From Nocardioides halotolerans DSM 19273 (lineage in GTDB: Bacteria; Actinomycetota; Actinomycetes; Propionibacteriales; Nocardioidaceae), in contig NZ_AUGT01000021.1 in the NCBI RefSeq assembly GCF_000422805.1, positions 99,740 to 163,739 of the forward strand: a stretch of 64,000 nt of DNA, read 5' to 3'. The notes under the pieces were generated by a model. That model did not search any database, was not told the origin of the DNA, and saw nothing but the letters and a program-made list of their open reading frames with translations. Made by a program: the position numbers and the translations under genes. This document shows, in pieces, positions 24,344 to 32,836 of the stretch (within the stretch, counting starts at the first letter, position 1; every line of letters starts with the position of its first letter).

Positions 24344-25828
24344 ATGAACGTGGAGACAGGTCGGATCACCACCGACATCCCTGCTCGCCTCGACCGGCTG
24401 CCGTGGGCCCGCTGGCACTGGCTCGTCGTGATCGGTCTCGGCACCGTGTGGATCCTCGACGGCCTCGAGGTCACCATCGTCGGCTCGATGTCCGACGCCC
24501 TCAAGCCCGACGGCGACGGCCTCGGCATGAGCAGCTTCCAGGTCGGCTTCGCCGGCGCGGCGTACGTCGCCGGCGCCTGCCTGGGCGCGCTGTTCTTCGG
24601 TCAGCTGACCGACCGCCTCGGCCGCAAGAAGCTGTTCATGGTCTCACTGGGCGTCTACTCGGTGGCCACCGTGCTCACGGCGTTCTCGATGAACCCCATG
24701 TGGTACTTCGCCGCCCGGTTCCTGACCGGCACCGGCATCGGCGGCGAGTACGCCGCCATCAACTCCGCGATCGACGAGCTGATCCCCGCCAAGTACCGCG
24801 GCCGCGTCGACGTCGCCATCAACGGCTCGTTCTGGGTGGGTGCCGCCGGTGGTGCGCTGCTCACCATCCCGCTGCTCGACCCGACCGTCATCGACCAGGC
24901 CTGGGGCTGGCGGCTCGCGTTCGGCCTCGGCGCGATCCTGGCCGTCGGCATCCTCCTCGTGCGTCGCAACGTGCCGGAGAGCCCGCGCTGGCTGTTCATC
25001 CACGGGCGCGAGGACGAGGCCGAGGAGATCGTGCGCGAGATCGAGCGCACGGTGCGCGACGAGTCCGGCAAGGAGCTGCACGACGTCTCCGAGACGATCA
25101 CGATCCGGCAGCGCCGGACGATCAGCATCCCGATGATCGCAAGGACGGTGTTCACGCTCTACCCGAAGCGGACGGTGCTCTGCTTCTCGCTCTTCGTCGG
25201 GCAGGCGTTCCTCTACAACGCCTTCTTCTTCACCTACGGCGACACCCTCAGCACGTTCCTCGACGTCGGCCAGACCGGGTGGTACATCGCGGTCTTCGCG
25301 GCCAGCAACTTCGCCGGTGCGCTGCTCCTGAGCCCGCTCTTCGACTCCCTGGGCCGGGTCAAGATGATCACGTTCACTTACGTCGCCTCGGGCATCCTGC
25401 TCGCCGTCACCGGCTTCTTCCTCGCGGACTTCTCGGCGGTCACGCTCACGCTGATGGGCTGCATCGTGTTCTTCATGGCCTCGGCCGGCGCGAGCGCCGC
25501 CTACCTCACGGCCAGCGAGATCTTCCCGATGGAGACCCGGGCGCTGTGCATCGCCTTCTTCTACGCGATCGGCACGGCCGCAGGCGGCATCGCCGGACCG
25601 CTGCTGTTCGGCTACCTCATCGACCACGCGACGGCCTCGAAGGACATCGGCGGCATCGCCATCGGCTACTACATCGGCGCCGCGCTGATGGTCGCGGGCG
25701 GCATCGTCGAGGCCTTCCTCGGCGTCAAGGCCGAGGGCCAGTCGCTGGAGAGCATCGCGCAGCCGCTCACCGCCGAGGACGCCGACAGCGGCGCGCCGGG
25801 CTCGACGCCGGAGCCCGCGACCGCCTGA
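24344..25828 (+). CDS. MFS transporter, metabolite:H+ symporter type
   Basis: Membrane transporter of 494 residues with about twelve helices. Family marks are the loop GQLTDRLGRKKLFMV after helix 2, RFLTGTGIGGEYAAINSAIDELIP in helices 4-5, PESPRWLFIHGRE after helix 6, and FPMETRALCIAFFYAIGTAAGG later. These features fit the sugar/organic-acid proton symporters. The substrate is unknown. A small gene follows after 60 bases, probably in the same operon. Confidence 0.9.
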   Translation: MNVETGRITTDIPARLDRLPWARWHWLVVIGLGTVWILDGLEVTIVGSMSDALKPDGDGLGMSSFQVGFAGAAYVAGACLGALFFGQLTDRLGRKKLFMVSLGVYSVATVLTAFSMNPMWYFAARFLTGTGIGGEYAAINSAIDELIPAKYRGRVDVAINGSFWVGAAGGALLTIPLLDPTVIDQAWGWRLAFGLGAILAVGILLVRRNVPESPRWLFIHGREDEAEEIVREIERTVRDESGKELHDVSETITIRQRRTISIPMIARTVFTLYPKRTVLCFSLFVGQAFLYNAFFFTYGDTLSTFLDVGQTGWYIAVFAASNFAGALLLSPLFDSLGRVKMITFTYVASGILLAVTGFFLADFSAVTLTLMGCIVFFMASAGASAAYLTASEIFPMETRALCIAFFYAIGTAAGGIAGPLLFGYLIDHATASKDIGGIAIGYYIGAALMVAGGIVEAFLGVKAEGQSLESIAQPLTAEDADSGAPGSTPEPATA

Positions 25829-25888
25829 CCGGCGCCGTCCACCGCGCCGTCCACCGCGCGACCCGAGCAACCACCGAAGGAGCTCACC

Positions 25889-26125
25889 ATGCCGATGCCA
25901 CCTCCCAAGGCCAGCACCGAGGGCAAGCGGGACCGTCAGGTCTTCCACGAGATGGGCCAGATCGTCCGCGCGCTCGAGACCAACGGCCCGCAGCAGCCCG
26001 ACCGGCTCGCCGACCTGGTCGGGGCGGCGTACTGGGAGCAGGACCGGTTCGACCGCGCGCTCGCGTTCGTCGTCCAGGACGGCCTGGCCTACCGCACCGA
26101 CGAGGGCCTGCTCGCGGCGTCCTGA
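25889..26125 (+). CDS. Small winged-helix-like protein
   Basis: A 78-residue protein: basic start (PKASTEGKRDRQVFHEMGQ), helix IVRALETNG, then PDRLADLVGAAYWEQDRFDRALAFVVQDGLAYRT, which reads like a small helix-turn-helix with a wing. GAAGGAG seven bases before ATG 25889 is a good ribosome site. It follows the MFS gene and may be its partner or regulator; no family is recognised with certainty. Confidence 0.75.
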   Translation: MPMPPPKASTEGKRDRQVFHEMGQIVRALETNGPQQPDRLADLVGAAYWEQDRFDRALAFVVQDGLAYRTDEGLLAAS

Positions 26126-26187
26126 TGCCGACCGGCCCACGACGCGGGAGCTCGGGGGCTCCGACCTCTGATCGGTAGGTTCGACAG

Positions 26188-26919
26188 GTGATCCCCGCGC
26201 TCCTCGGTCTGCTCGCGGCCGCGATCGTGGCGCTGCCGACCGGCACCGACGTCGACTACCAGCTCGGCGGCGCCGCCGACGCGCCGGCCAACGTCGGCGT
26301 GGTGGTCCGCGACCGCTCCGAGCCGCCGGCCGCGGGCCGCTACAACGTCTGCTACGTCAACGGCTTCCAGACCCAGCCCGACGAGAAGCGGTTCTGGGCC
26401 AGGCACCCCGGGCTGGTCCTGCGCGACGCCGCCGGATCGCCGGTCGTCGACGAGGCGTGGGGCGAGCGTCTGCTCGACCTCCGCACGCCGGCCCGGCGGC
26501 ACGCGCTGGCCCGCATCGTCGGACGGTGGATCGCGGGCTGCGCCCGCGACGGCTACGGAGCGGTCGAGCTCGACAACCTCGACTCCTTCACCCGCAGCGA
26601 CGGGCTGCTGACCCGGCGCCAGGCGACGGGGTACGCCGCGCTGCTCGTCCACCGGGCGCACCGGAACGGCCTGGCGGTCGGGCAGAAGAACCTCGCGGGC
26701 TACGACGGCACGCGGATCGGCTACGACTTCGCGGTCGCGGAGGAGTGCGGCCGCTACGACGAGTGCGGGCGCTACGTCGCCCACTACGGCGACCAGGTGC
26801 TGATGATCGAGTACCGCCCCGCCGACTTCGCCGAGACCTGCGCGGCCCACGGTGCGACGCACGCCGTGGAGCTGCGCGACCGCGACCTGACGCCCGACGG
26901 CGTCCACGGGTGGTGCTGA
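26188..26919 (+). CDS. Secreted GH114-like protein (endo-alpha-1,4-polygalactosaminidase type)
   Basis: Exported TIM-barrel protein of 243 residues with a short N-terminal signal. Recognised by NVCYVNGFQTQPDE, the strand GYGAVELDNLDSF with the likely catalytic acid pair, GLAVGQKNLAG and FAVAEECGRYDEC. Known family members act on galactosaminogalactan; the true substrate here is unknown. GTG 26188 lies six bases after TAGGTT. Confidence 0.83.
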   Translation: MIPALLGLLAAAIVALPTGTDVDYQLGGAADAPANVGVVVRDRSEPPAAGRYNVCYVNGFQTQPDEKRFWARHPGLVLRDAAGSPVVDEAWGERLLDLRTPARRHALARIVGRWIAGCARDGYGAVELDNLDSFTRSDGLLTRRQATGYAALLVHRAHRNGLAVGQKNLAGYDGTRIGYDFAVAEECGRYDECGRYVAHYGDQVLMIEYRPADFAETCAAHGATHAVELRDRDLTPDGVHGWC

Positions 26920-26921
26920 CC

Positions 26922-27695
26922 GTGGCGCTGTACACGACCGAGCTGGGGGAGACGGGCAGCCGCGTGGTCTTCTGCCACGGGCTGTTCGGGCAGGGACGCA
27001 ACTTCACCGCGATCGCGAAGGGGCTGACCGACGACCACCGGGTGACGCTCGTCGACATGCCCGACCACGGGCGCTCGCCATGGAGCGAGCGGTTCGACTA
27101 CCTCGCGGCCGCCGACCAGGTCGCGAACCTGCTCCACGAGGACGACCCCGTCGCGCTGGTCGGCCACTCGATGGGCGGCAAGATCGCGATGCTGGCCGCG
27201 CTGCGGCACCCGGCGCTGGTCGAGCGCCTGGTGGTGGTCGACGTCGCGCCGGTGCCCTACGACCACGCGACCGAGTTCGAGGGCTACATCAAGGCCATGC
27301 GGGCCATCGACCTCGACCGGCTCGAGCGGCGCTCGCAGGCCGAGGACGCGCTGCGTGAGGCGGTGCGCAGCCCGACCGTGCGCGGCTTCCTGCTCCAGAG
27401 CCTCCGGCGCGAGCACGACCACTGGCGGTGGCTGCTCAACCTGGAGCTGCTCGGCCGCGACCTCGACTCGATCACCGGCTGGCCGGAGTCGGCGCTCGCC
27501 GGCACCGCGGCGTACGACGGACCGGTGCTGTGGGTCGGCGGCGCCGACTCGGCGTACGTCCGGGCGGACTACGCCGAGGCGATGGACCGCTGGTTCCCGC
27601 GCAACCGCCGGGTCACCGTCAAGGGCGCCGGGCACTGGGTGCATAGCGAGCAGCCCGAGGTGTTCGCGGAGGTGCTCCGCCGGTTCGTCGACTGA
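26922..27695 (+). CDS. Alpha/beta hydrolase
   Basis: Serine hydrolase of 257 residues. The nucleophile elbow is GHSMGG, the oxyanion loop is FCHGLFGQGRNF, and the catalytic His lies in GAGHWVHSEQPE near the end. The lid region (about residues 120-180) is helical. Sequence style resembles YbfF-type esterases. GTG 26922 is used; GTG 26910 and 26913 would overlap the upstream stop. The gene follows the GH114-like gene by two bases, so they are probably co-transcribed. Confidence 0.9.
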   Translation: MALYTTELGETGSRVVFCHGLFGQGRNFTAIAKGLTDDHRVTLVDMPDHGRSPWSERFDYLAAADQVANLLHEDDPVALVGHSMGGKIAMLAALRHPALVERLVVVDVAPVPYDHATEFEGYIKAMRAIDLDRLERRSQAEDALREAVRSPTVRGFLLQSLRREHDHWRWLLNLELLGRDLDSITGWPESALAGTAAYDGPVLWVGGADSAYVRADYAEAMDRWFPRNRRVTVKGAGHWVHSEQPEVFAEVLRRFVD

Positions 27696-27729
27696 GGATC
27701 CGTCCGCGCCGCCAGCGGGGGGTCGCAGG

Positions 27730-28278
27730 TCAGCTCGCAGCCGGATCGCGGGTGCGTGCGCGGTAGGCCGCCACGGCGTTGCGGTTGCCGCAGGTCGTCG
27801 AGCAGAACCGCCGCGAGCGGTTGCGGGACAGGTCGAGCACCACGCCCTCGCAGGTCTCGTCGGCGCAGACCGAGAGGCGTGAGAGCTCGTCGGCGCGGAC
27901 GACGTCGATCATCGCCATCGCGGTCTCGACGAGGATGCGGCGGGCCAGCGGCTGGTCGGTGCCGATCGCGTGGATGTGCCAGCCGAGCTGGTCGTGCCGC
28001 ACCAGCTGGGGGACCGCCTGCGTCTCGCCGAGCATCTCGTTGACCAGCGACACCGCGGTCTCGTCGTCGGCCGCCGTGAGCACCGCGCGGAGCCGGGGCC
28101 GCAGCGCGCGGACGGCGTCGAGCTCCGCCCGGGTGTGGTCGCGCCGACCGGAGTACTGGTAGGCGTCCCAGACCCGGTCGAGGTCCTCGTCGGTGGTGAG
28201 GGTGTCGGGGTCCAGGGCGCTGTTGGCCAGGGTCACCGCGGCCTGCAGCGCTAGCTCGGTGTCATGGGTGAAAACCAC
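27730..28278 (-). CDS. CGNR zinc-finger transcription regulator
   Basis: Regulator of 182 residues: N-terminal stress-related (ABATE-type) region, then a C-terminal zinc finger CADETCEGVVLD with RRFCSTTCGNRNAVAAYRAR, the CGNR motif that names the family. It is divergent from the EamA permease at 28318. GTG 28278 lies six bases after TAATGT, within a region of TGACACAT dyads, so it probably controls itself and the permease. Confidence 0.9.
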   Translation of the reverse strand: MVFTHDTELALQAAVTLANSALDPDTLTTDEDLDRVWDAYQYSGRRDHTRAELDAVRALRPRLRAVLTAADDETAVSLVNEMLGETQAVPQLVRHDQLGWHIHAIGTDQPLARRILVETAMAMIDVVRADELSRLSVCADETCEGVVLDLSRNRSRRFCSTTCGNRNAVAAYRARTRDPAAS

Positions 28279-28280
28279 GT

Positions 28281-28318
28281 TGACACATTACCTCACCCGA
28301 CCGTAGTGTCATGTGTCA
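28281..28318. promoter_or_regulatory. Overlapping divergent promoters with inverted TGACACAT sites
   Basis: TGACACAT (28281-28288) and ATGTGTCA (28311-28318) are exact inverted copies 22 bases apart. The permease promoter reads TTGACA (28280-28285), 18 bases, TAGTGT (28304-28309), ATG 28318. On the other strand ATGACA, 16 bases and TAATGT lead to GTG 28278. The two promoters overlap, so a regulator bound here would affect both genes. Confidence 0.6.
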
Positions 28319-29304
28319 TGACGGCGATGACTCATGACGCACCGCTCGATGCCGTCGGCGGTCGCGGCGCAGCGCCGTCGCGGCTCACGGCCGGGCTGCT
28401 CTTCGCCCTGGTGTCGGCGGTCTCCTTCGGCATGTCAGGGGCGCTCGCGCGCGGCCTGATCGAGACCGGGTGGAGCGCCGGCGCGATGACGCTGGTGCGG
28501 GTGGCGCTGGCCGCGGTGGCGCTCACGCCGCTCGGCCTCGCGTCGCTGCGCGGTCGCTGGGTGCTCCTGCGCCGCAACCTCGGGCTGCTGGGCGCCTACG
28601 GCGTGATCGCCGTCGCGGGCGCGCAGTTCTGCTACTTCTCCGCGGTCCAGCACATGCAGGTCGGGCCGGCCATCCTCATGGAGTTCACGGCGCCGGCGGT
28701 GGTCGTGGTCTACCTCTGGCTGCGGCACGGCCAGCGGCCGAGCCGGATGACGCTGGCGGGCGCGGCCGTGGCCGCCGCGGGGCTGGTGCTCGTCCTCGAC
28801 CTGGTCTCGGGCGCCGACCTCAGCCTCCCGGGCGTCCTCTGGGCGCTGGGTGCGATGGTCGGCTGCGCGACCTACTTCATCATCAGCGCCGATGAGGACA
28901 ACGGCCTCCCGCCGCTGGTCCTCGCGTGGGCGGGGCTCCTCGTCGGTGCGCTCGCCCTCGCCCTGCTCGGGATCGTCGGCGTGCTGCCCATGCGAACCTC
29001 GACCGCCACCACGTCGTACGCCGACGTGGAGGTCGCCTGGTGGGTCCCGCTGGTCGTGCTCGGGCTGGTCACCGCGGCGCTGTCCTACGTCGCCGGGATC
29101 GCCGCCGGACGACGGCTGGGCTCGCGGCTGGCCTCCTTCGTGGCGCTGCTCGAGGTGGTGGCCAGCGTGTTCTGGGCGTGGCTGCTGCTCCACGAGCTCC
29201 CGGGCACCGTCCAGCTCTTCGGCGGGCTGCTGATCCTGGCCGGCGTGGTGGGCGTCAAGCTCGGCGAGCGGTCCGTGGTCGTCCGGACGTCGGCTCCCGC
29301 CTGA
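28318..29304 (+). CDS. EamA/DMT family transporter
   Basis: Drug/metabolite transporter of 328 residues with ten predicted helices in two EamA halves: LLFALVSAVSFGMSGALARG begins the first, and GVLWALGAMVGCATYFIISA the second. AGRRLGSRLASFVALLEVV is the typical late motif. ATG 28318 fits the promoter geometry; an in-frame ATG 28264 overlaps the divergent CGNR gene. Export of an unknown small molecule under control of the CGNR regulator is likely. Confidence 0.9.
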   Translation: MTAMTHDAPLDAVGGRGAAPSRLTAGLLFALVSAVSFGMSGALARGLIETGWSAGAMTLVRVALAAVALTPLGLASLRGRWVLLRRNLGLLGAYGVIAVAGAQFCYFSAVQHMQVGPAILMEFTAPAVVVVYLWLRHGQRPSRMTLAGAAVAAAGLVLVLDLVSGADLSLPGVLWALGAMVGCATYFIISADEDNGLPPLVLAWAGLLVGALALALLGIVGVLPMRTSTATTSYADVEVAWWVPLVVLGLVTAALSYVAGIAAGRRLGSRLASFVALLEVVASVFWAWLLLHELPGTVQLFGGLLILAGVVGVKLGERSVVVRTSAPA

Positions 29305-29311
29305 CGCCGGG

Positions 29312-29623
29312 TCAGTCGAGCGACTCTACGTAGTCGAGCGAGCAGATGGTGAGCAGCCGGGCCGCGATCGAGCCGGGTGCCGCCACGAACGTGATCGTCG
29401 CGCCGTTCTGGCGGGCGACGGCCTTCGACGAGGCGAGCACCCCGATCGCCGGGCTGGGCATGAACGTCACGTCGCCGAGGTCGATCGCCAGGTCGGAGCT
29501 GAGCTCGTCGGTGGCCTTGGAGATCGTGGTGCGGAGGTTGCCGCTGGCCACCTCGTCGAGCTCGCCGTGCAGCACGAGGACGCGACGGTCCTCGTCGAGG
29601 TCGAAGCTGAACGGCGTGATCAC
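29312..29623 (-). CDS. STAS-domain protein
   Basis: Single STAS domain of 103 residues: VLVLHGELDEVASGNLR, LAIDLGDVTFMPSPAIGVLASS. The segment TFMPSPAIGVL corresponds to the phosphorylation loop of anti-anti-sigma factors, with Ser present. It converges with the permease and lies upstream of a divergent ECF sigma gene. GTG 29623 lies six bases after TAGTCT, suggesting a leaderless message. Confidence 0.85.
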   Translation of the reverse strand: MITPFSFDLDEDRRVLVLHGELDEVASGNLRTTISKATDELSSDLAIDLGDVTFMPSPAIGVLASSKAVARQNGATITFVAAPGSIAARLLTICSLDYVESLD

Positions 29624-29727
29624 AGCGGCAGACTAGTCCCTCCGCAGGTCAGGAGCACTGTCGGCGGTCGCGGAAAGTTTCCGGGTCCGAGGTGCAACGG
29701 GTGCGCCCCGGCGCGCGTGTTCCGTGA

Positions 29728-30249
29728 GTGGATGTGGACGTGGAGCCGGACCGGGTGGCCGTGACCGCGCCCCCGTCGTTCGACGACTGGGTGGCCGCGC
29801 GAGGCGCCAGCCTGCTGCGGTTCGCCTACGTCGTCACCGGCTCGCAGCACGCCGCGGAGGACGCCGCCCAGGACGCGCTGGCGCGCGCGTGCGAGCGATG
29901 GGACCGGGTCGGCCGCACCGCCGACCCGGACAGCTACGTGCGCCGCATGGTGGTCAACGCCCACATCTCCCGGTGGCGGCGGACCCGCCGCGAGGCGCCT
30001 GTCGAGGTCCTCCCAGGGGCCGGTGAGGGCGCCGACCACGCGGCCCGGGTGAGCACCGCCGACGCCGTCTTGGCGGTCTGCCGCGACCTCCCGCCGCGCC
30101 AGCGGGCCGCTGTCGTGCTGCGGTTCTACGAGGACCTCGACTACCCCGAGATCGCGAGCCTCCTGGGGTGCTCGGAGGTGACGGTCCGCTCCCACGTCCA
30201 CCGCGCGCTCGCGGCCCTGCGCTCCCGTCTGTCCGAGGAGGACCGATGA
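29728..30249 (+). CDS. SigE-family ECF RNA polymerase sigma factor
   Basis: Extracytoplasmic-function sigma factor of 173 residues. Region 2 is LLRFAYVVTGSQHAAEDAAQDALARA ... SYVRRMVVNAHISRWRR, and region 4 is LPPRQRAAVVLRFYEDLDYPEIASLLGCSEVTVRSHVHRA. Its last codons overlap the next gene as ATGA, so translation is coupled to that membrane protein, the probable anti-sigma factor. GTG 29728 is the best start. Confidence 0.93.
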   Translation: MDVDVEPDRVAVTAPPSFDDWVAARGASLLRFAYVVTGSQHAAEDAAQDALARACERWDRVGRTADPDSYVRRMVVNAHISRWRRTRREAPVEVLPGAGEGADHAARVSTADAVLAVCRDLPPRQRAAVVLRFYEDLDYPEIASLLGCSEVTVRSHVHRALAALRSRLSEEDR

Positions 30250-31349
30250 CCGACGACCCTCACGACGCCGAGCTCGAGCGGGCGTTCCGCGACGGGCTCC
30301 GCCAGGTCGCCGACCGGGCCGAGGTCGGCGTGCCCCTGGCCGAGCGTGCGCACGGAGCCGCCCGGGGCCGGCGGCGCCGGCGGTGGACCGTCGTCGGCAC
30401 CGTGGCCGCGGTCGTCGCCGTCTCGGGAGTGGCGGTGGCGGTGCGCTCGGACGGTGACGACCCGGCGCGGCGTCCCGCGGACCACGCTGTAGCCCAGCCC
30501 ACGAGTGCGCCCGTCGCCGAGTGGCGCGCGGAGTCCTGGCACGGGCTGACCGTCGACGTGCCGGCCGACTGGGGCTGGGGGACCGCCCCGATGAGGTTCG
30601 CCGAGGACGGCGACCGGGGGCAGGCGTACTTCTGCGGCGGTCCCGGTGCCGAGGTCGCGGTCGGAGGCGGCCGGCCGGCCGCCTCCGGGAAGGACCTGCC
30701 CTGGGTCGGGCGGCCGATCATGCTCTCGGACGCCTGCGGTGCTCAGCTCTACCCGGAGCCGCCGCCCGCGCCGTACGTCTGGCTCGGGGCCGACGTCGAC
30801 CCCGGCAGCGTCGACCTGGGGGACGGGTACGCGCAGGAGACCGTCGAGGCGTTCGGCACCACGCTCACCGTGGCCAGCCCGGACCCGGCGTTCCGTGAGC
30901 ACGTCATCGACTCCGCGCGCGCCACGACCGGGTGTGCCACCAGTCTCGACGGGCCGCCGGCACCGCTGGGCATGCCGGTGGAGGGGCTCGAGCCGGTGCA
31001 CTCCGCCCGGGTCTGCGCCTACCGGCGGCTCTACGACGACCAGCCCTTCGAGCTGGTCTACGCCACGACGCTCGACGAGCCGACGGCGCAGGAGCTGTAC
31101 TCCCGCGGCACCGGGAGGGGCACCGCGTCCTGCGGGGCCAACCCCTACGAGTACGTCACCGTCACCTTCTCCGGCAAGGACCGGATGGGGACGGCGGAGC
31201 TCACCGCGGACTGGGTGGTCGACCCGGGGTGCCGCGCGGTCTCGCTCGGTGGAGGGGCCTGGGCGCCGCTGACCCAGAGGGGGATGGCGCTGTGGTCCGC
31301 CAACGGCGTCCGGGTGACCCTCACCGCCTTCATCGGGATCCTGGGTTAG
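30246..31349 (+). CDS. Membrane protein coupled to the ECF sigma factor, probable anti-sigma partner
   Basis: Protein of 367 residues with a short cytoplasmic N-terminal helix (LERAFRDGLRQVADRAE), a basic patch RGRRRRRW, one membrane helix (TVVGTVAAVVAVSGVAVAV) and a large extracytoplasmic domain with cysteines (CGGPGAE, DACGAQL, TTGCATS, VCAYRR, SCGANPY, DPGCRAV). The topology fits an anti-sigma factor with an external sensor. ATG 30246 overlaps the sigma stop (ATGA). The external domain is not recognised. Its stop overlaps that of the convergent DUF1905 gene. Confidence 0.78.
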   Translation: MTDDPHDAELERAFRDGLRQVADRAEVGVPLAERAHGAARGRRRRRWTVVGTVAAVVAVSGVAVAVRSDGDDPARRPADHAVAQPTSAPVAEWRAESWHGLTVDVPADWGWGTAPMRFAEDGDRGQAYFCGGPGAEVAVGGGRPAASGKDLPWVGRPIMLSDACGAQLYPEPPPAPYVWLGADVDPGSVDLGDGYAQETVEAFGTTLTVASPDPAFREHVIDSARATTGCATSLDGPPAPLGMPVEGLEPVHSARVCAYRRLYDDQPFELVYATTLDEPTAQELYSRGTGRGTASCGANPYEYVTVTFSGKDRMGTAELTADWVVDPGCRAVSLGGGAWAPLTQRGMALWSANGVRVTLTAFIGILG

Positions 31350-31633
31350 ACATCGATCCGCAGCCGCACCGTCACGACGTCGCCGACGGCTATGCCCTCG
31401 GGCTTGCGGAGCGCGTCCTTGAGCGGGACGACGTAGGAGCCGTCCTTGGGCCACAGCGCCGTGGTCAGCGTGGTCTCGCCGACGGTCACCGCGACCGGGA
31501 CCATGCCCCAGCCGTAGGTCACCGCCGCGGCGACGTCGCGGATCTCGTCGGCGTCGTCCGGGGGCACCCGCACGAAGTGGTACGGCGCCGGGCCGCGCCA
31601 CTCGAAGACCGCATCGCTGAACTCGAGCTCCAT
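31346..31633 (-). CDS. DUF1905 family protein
   Basis: A 95-residue beta-rich protein: EFSDAVFEWRGPAPYHFVRVP, then GWGMVPVAVTVGETTLTTALWPKDGSYVVPLKDALRKPEG. This is the standard DUF1905 pattern, function unknown. Its stop overlaps the convergent gene's stop by four bases. It lies seven bases after the AI-2E permease gene on the same strand, so probably co-transcribed with it. Confidence 0.9.
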   Translation of the reverse strand: MELEFSDAVFEWRGPAPYHFVRVPPDDADEIRDVAAAVTYGWGMVPVAVTVGETTLTTALWPKDGSYVVPLKDALRKPEGIAVGDVVTVRLRIDV

Positions 31634-31640
31634 CGCCCGG

Positions 31641-32807
31641 TCAGCGCTGGTCCTGCCGGCGGATGAACACCTCGCGCGTCAGCATCAGGATCGCCGCCGC
31701 GGTCGGGATCGCGAGCAGCGCACCGACCACGCCGAGGAGCGCGGCACCGACCAGCGCCGAGATCACCGTGACCGCGCCGGGGACGTCGACCGACTTCGAC
31801 ATCACCCGCGGGTAGATGACGTAGTTCTCGACCTGCTGGTAGACGACGTAGAAGATCACGCAGGCGATGCCGATCTTGGGGTCCTCGGCGAAGGCGATCG
31901 CGGTGACCACGACGGCGCCGATGGTCGCGCCGATCATCGGGATGACGTCGAGGAGCGCGACCACGAAGGCGAGCGCGACGGCGTACTCCCCGAGGCCGAC
32001 GGCGAACAGGAAGACCAGCGAGGAGATGCCGGCGCACGTCGCCACGATGAACGCGCCGGAGACGTAGCCCCCGACCCCCTCGATGATGCGGTCGCCGAGC
32101 CTGCCGACCCGGTCGCGGCGCGAGGCCGGGGCCAGCCGGTAGAGAGCCTTCTTGGTGGTGTCGAGCGAGGAGAGGAAGTAGAGCGTGAGCACCAGGATGA
32201 TGAACGCGTTGAACAGGGCGCCCAGCACCGCCAGGCCGAAGCCGAGCGCGCCGCCGAACAGGGTGCCCGCGAAGTCACCGCCGGTGACGTAGTCGCGGAC
32301 CTTGTCGATGACGTCGTATTCCTCGTCGAGGTCCTGGATCCGCTGGTTGTTCTGCAGGCGGTCGAACCACGACGGCGCCTGGTCGGTGATCGACCGCACC
32401 TGGTCGGTGATCACCGGGACGATCGCGATGAGGAAGAGCAGGACGGCGATGATCACGCAGATGATCACGAGGATCACCGCATAGCTCCGCCGCAGCCCAC
32501 GGCGCTCGAAGAACATCACCGCCGGGTTGAGCCCCGCTGCGAGGAACAGCGACACGACGATCAGCACCAGCGTCGAGCCGATCGCGGCGATGTTGGTCAG
32601 CAGCCAGTAGGCCACCAGCGCGCCGGTCGCGCCCACGAACCCCAGGTAGAACGGCGCGCGGTGGTCGAGCGGAGGGCCGGGCTCGCCGAGGTACGACGGA
32701 CCGCCGACGACGACCTCGTCGCCGGTGTCGGCGTCGGTGTCGTGGTCGCTGTCCTCGGTCGTCTCGCGTCGTCGCGGCGCGGGCGGGTCCGTCTGATTGC
32801 TGCTCAC
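31641..32807 (-). CDS. AI-2E family transporter
   Basis: Permease of 388 residues, with an acidic Asp/Glu-rich N-terminal tail (DSDHDTDADTGDE), then about eight helices. The motifs NPAVMFFERRGLRRSYAVILV, DRVGRLGDRIIEGVGGYVSG, and LLDVIPMIGATIGAVVV are typical of AI-2E/TqsA-like exporters, many of which handle other solutes. It follows the Scy-like gene after 29 bases and so may share its transcript. Confidence 0.9.
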   Translation of the reverse strand: MSSNQTDPPAPRRRETTEDSDHDTDADTGDEVVVGGPSYLGEPGPPLDHRAPFYLGFVGATGALVAYWLLTNIAAIGSTLVLIVVSLFLAAGLNPAVMFFERRGLRRSYAVILVIICVIIAVLLFLIAIVPVITDQVRSITDQAPSWFDRLQNNQRIQDLDEEYDVIDKVRDYVTGGDFAGTLFGGALGFGLAVLGALFNAFIILVLTLYFLSSLDTTKKALYRLAPASRRDRVGRLGDRIIEGVGGYVSGAFIVATCAGISSLVFLFAVGLGEYAVALAFVVALLDVIPMIGATIGAVVVTAIAFAEDPKIGIACVIFYVVYQQVENYVIYPRVMSKSVDVPGAVTVISALVGAALLGVVGALLAIPTAAAILMLTREVFIRRQDQR

Positions 32808-32836
32808 GCTCCGCCCGGTGCCCCGTCGCTCGTCGC

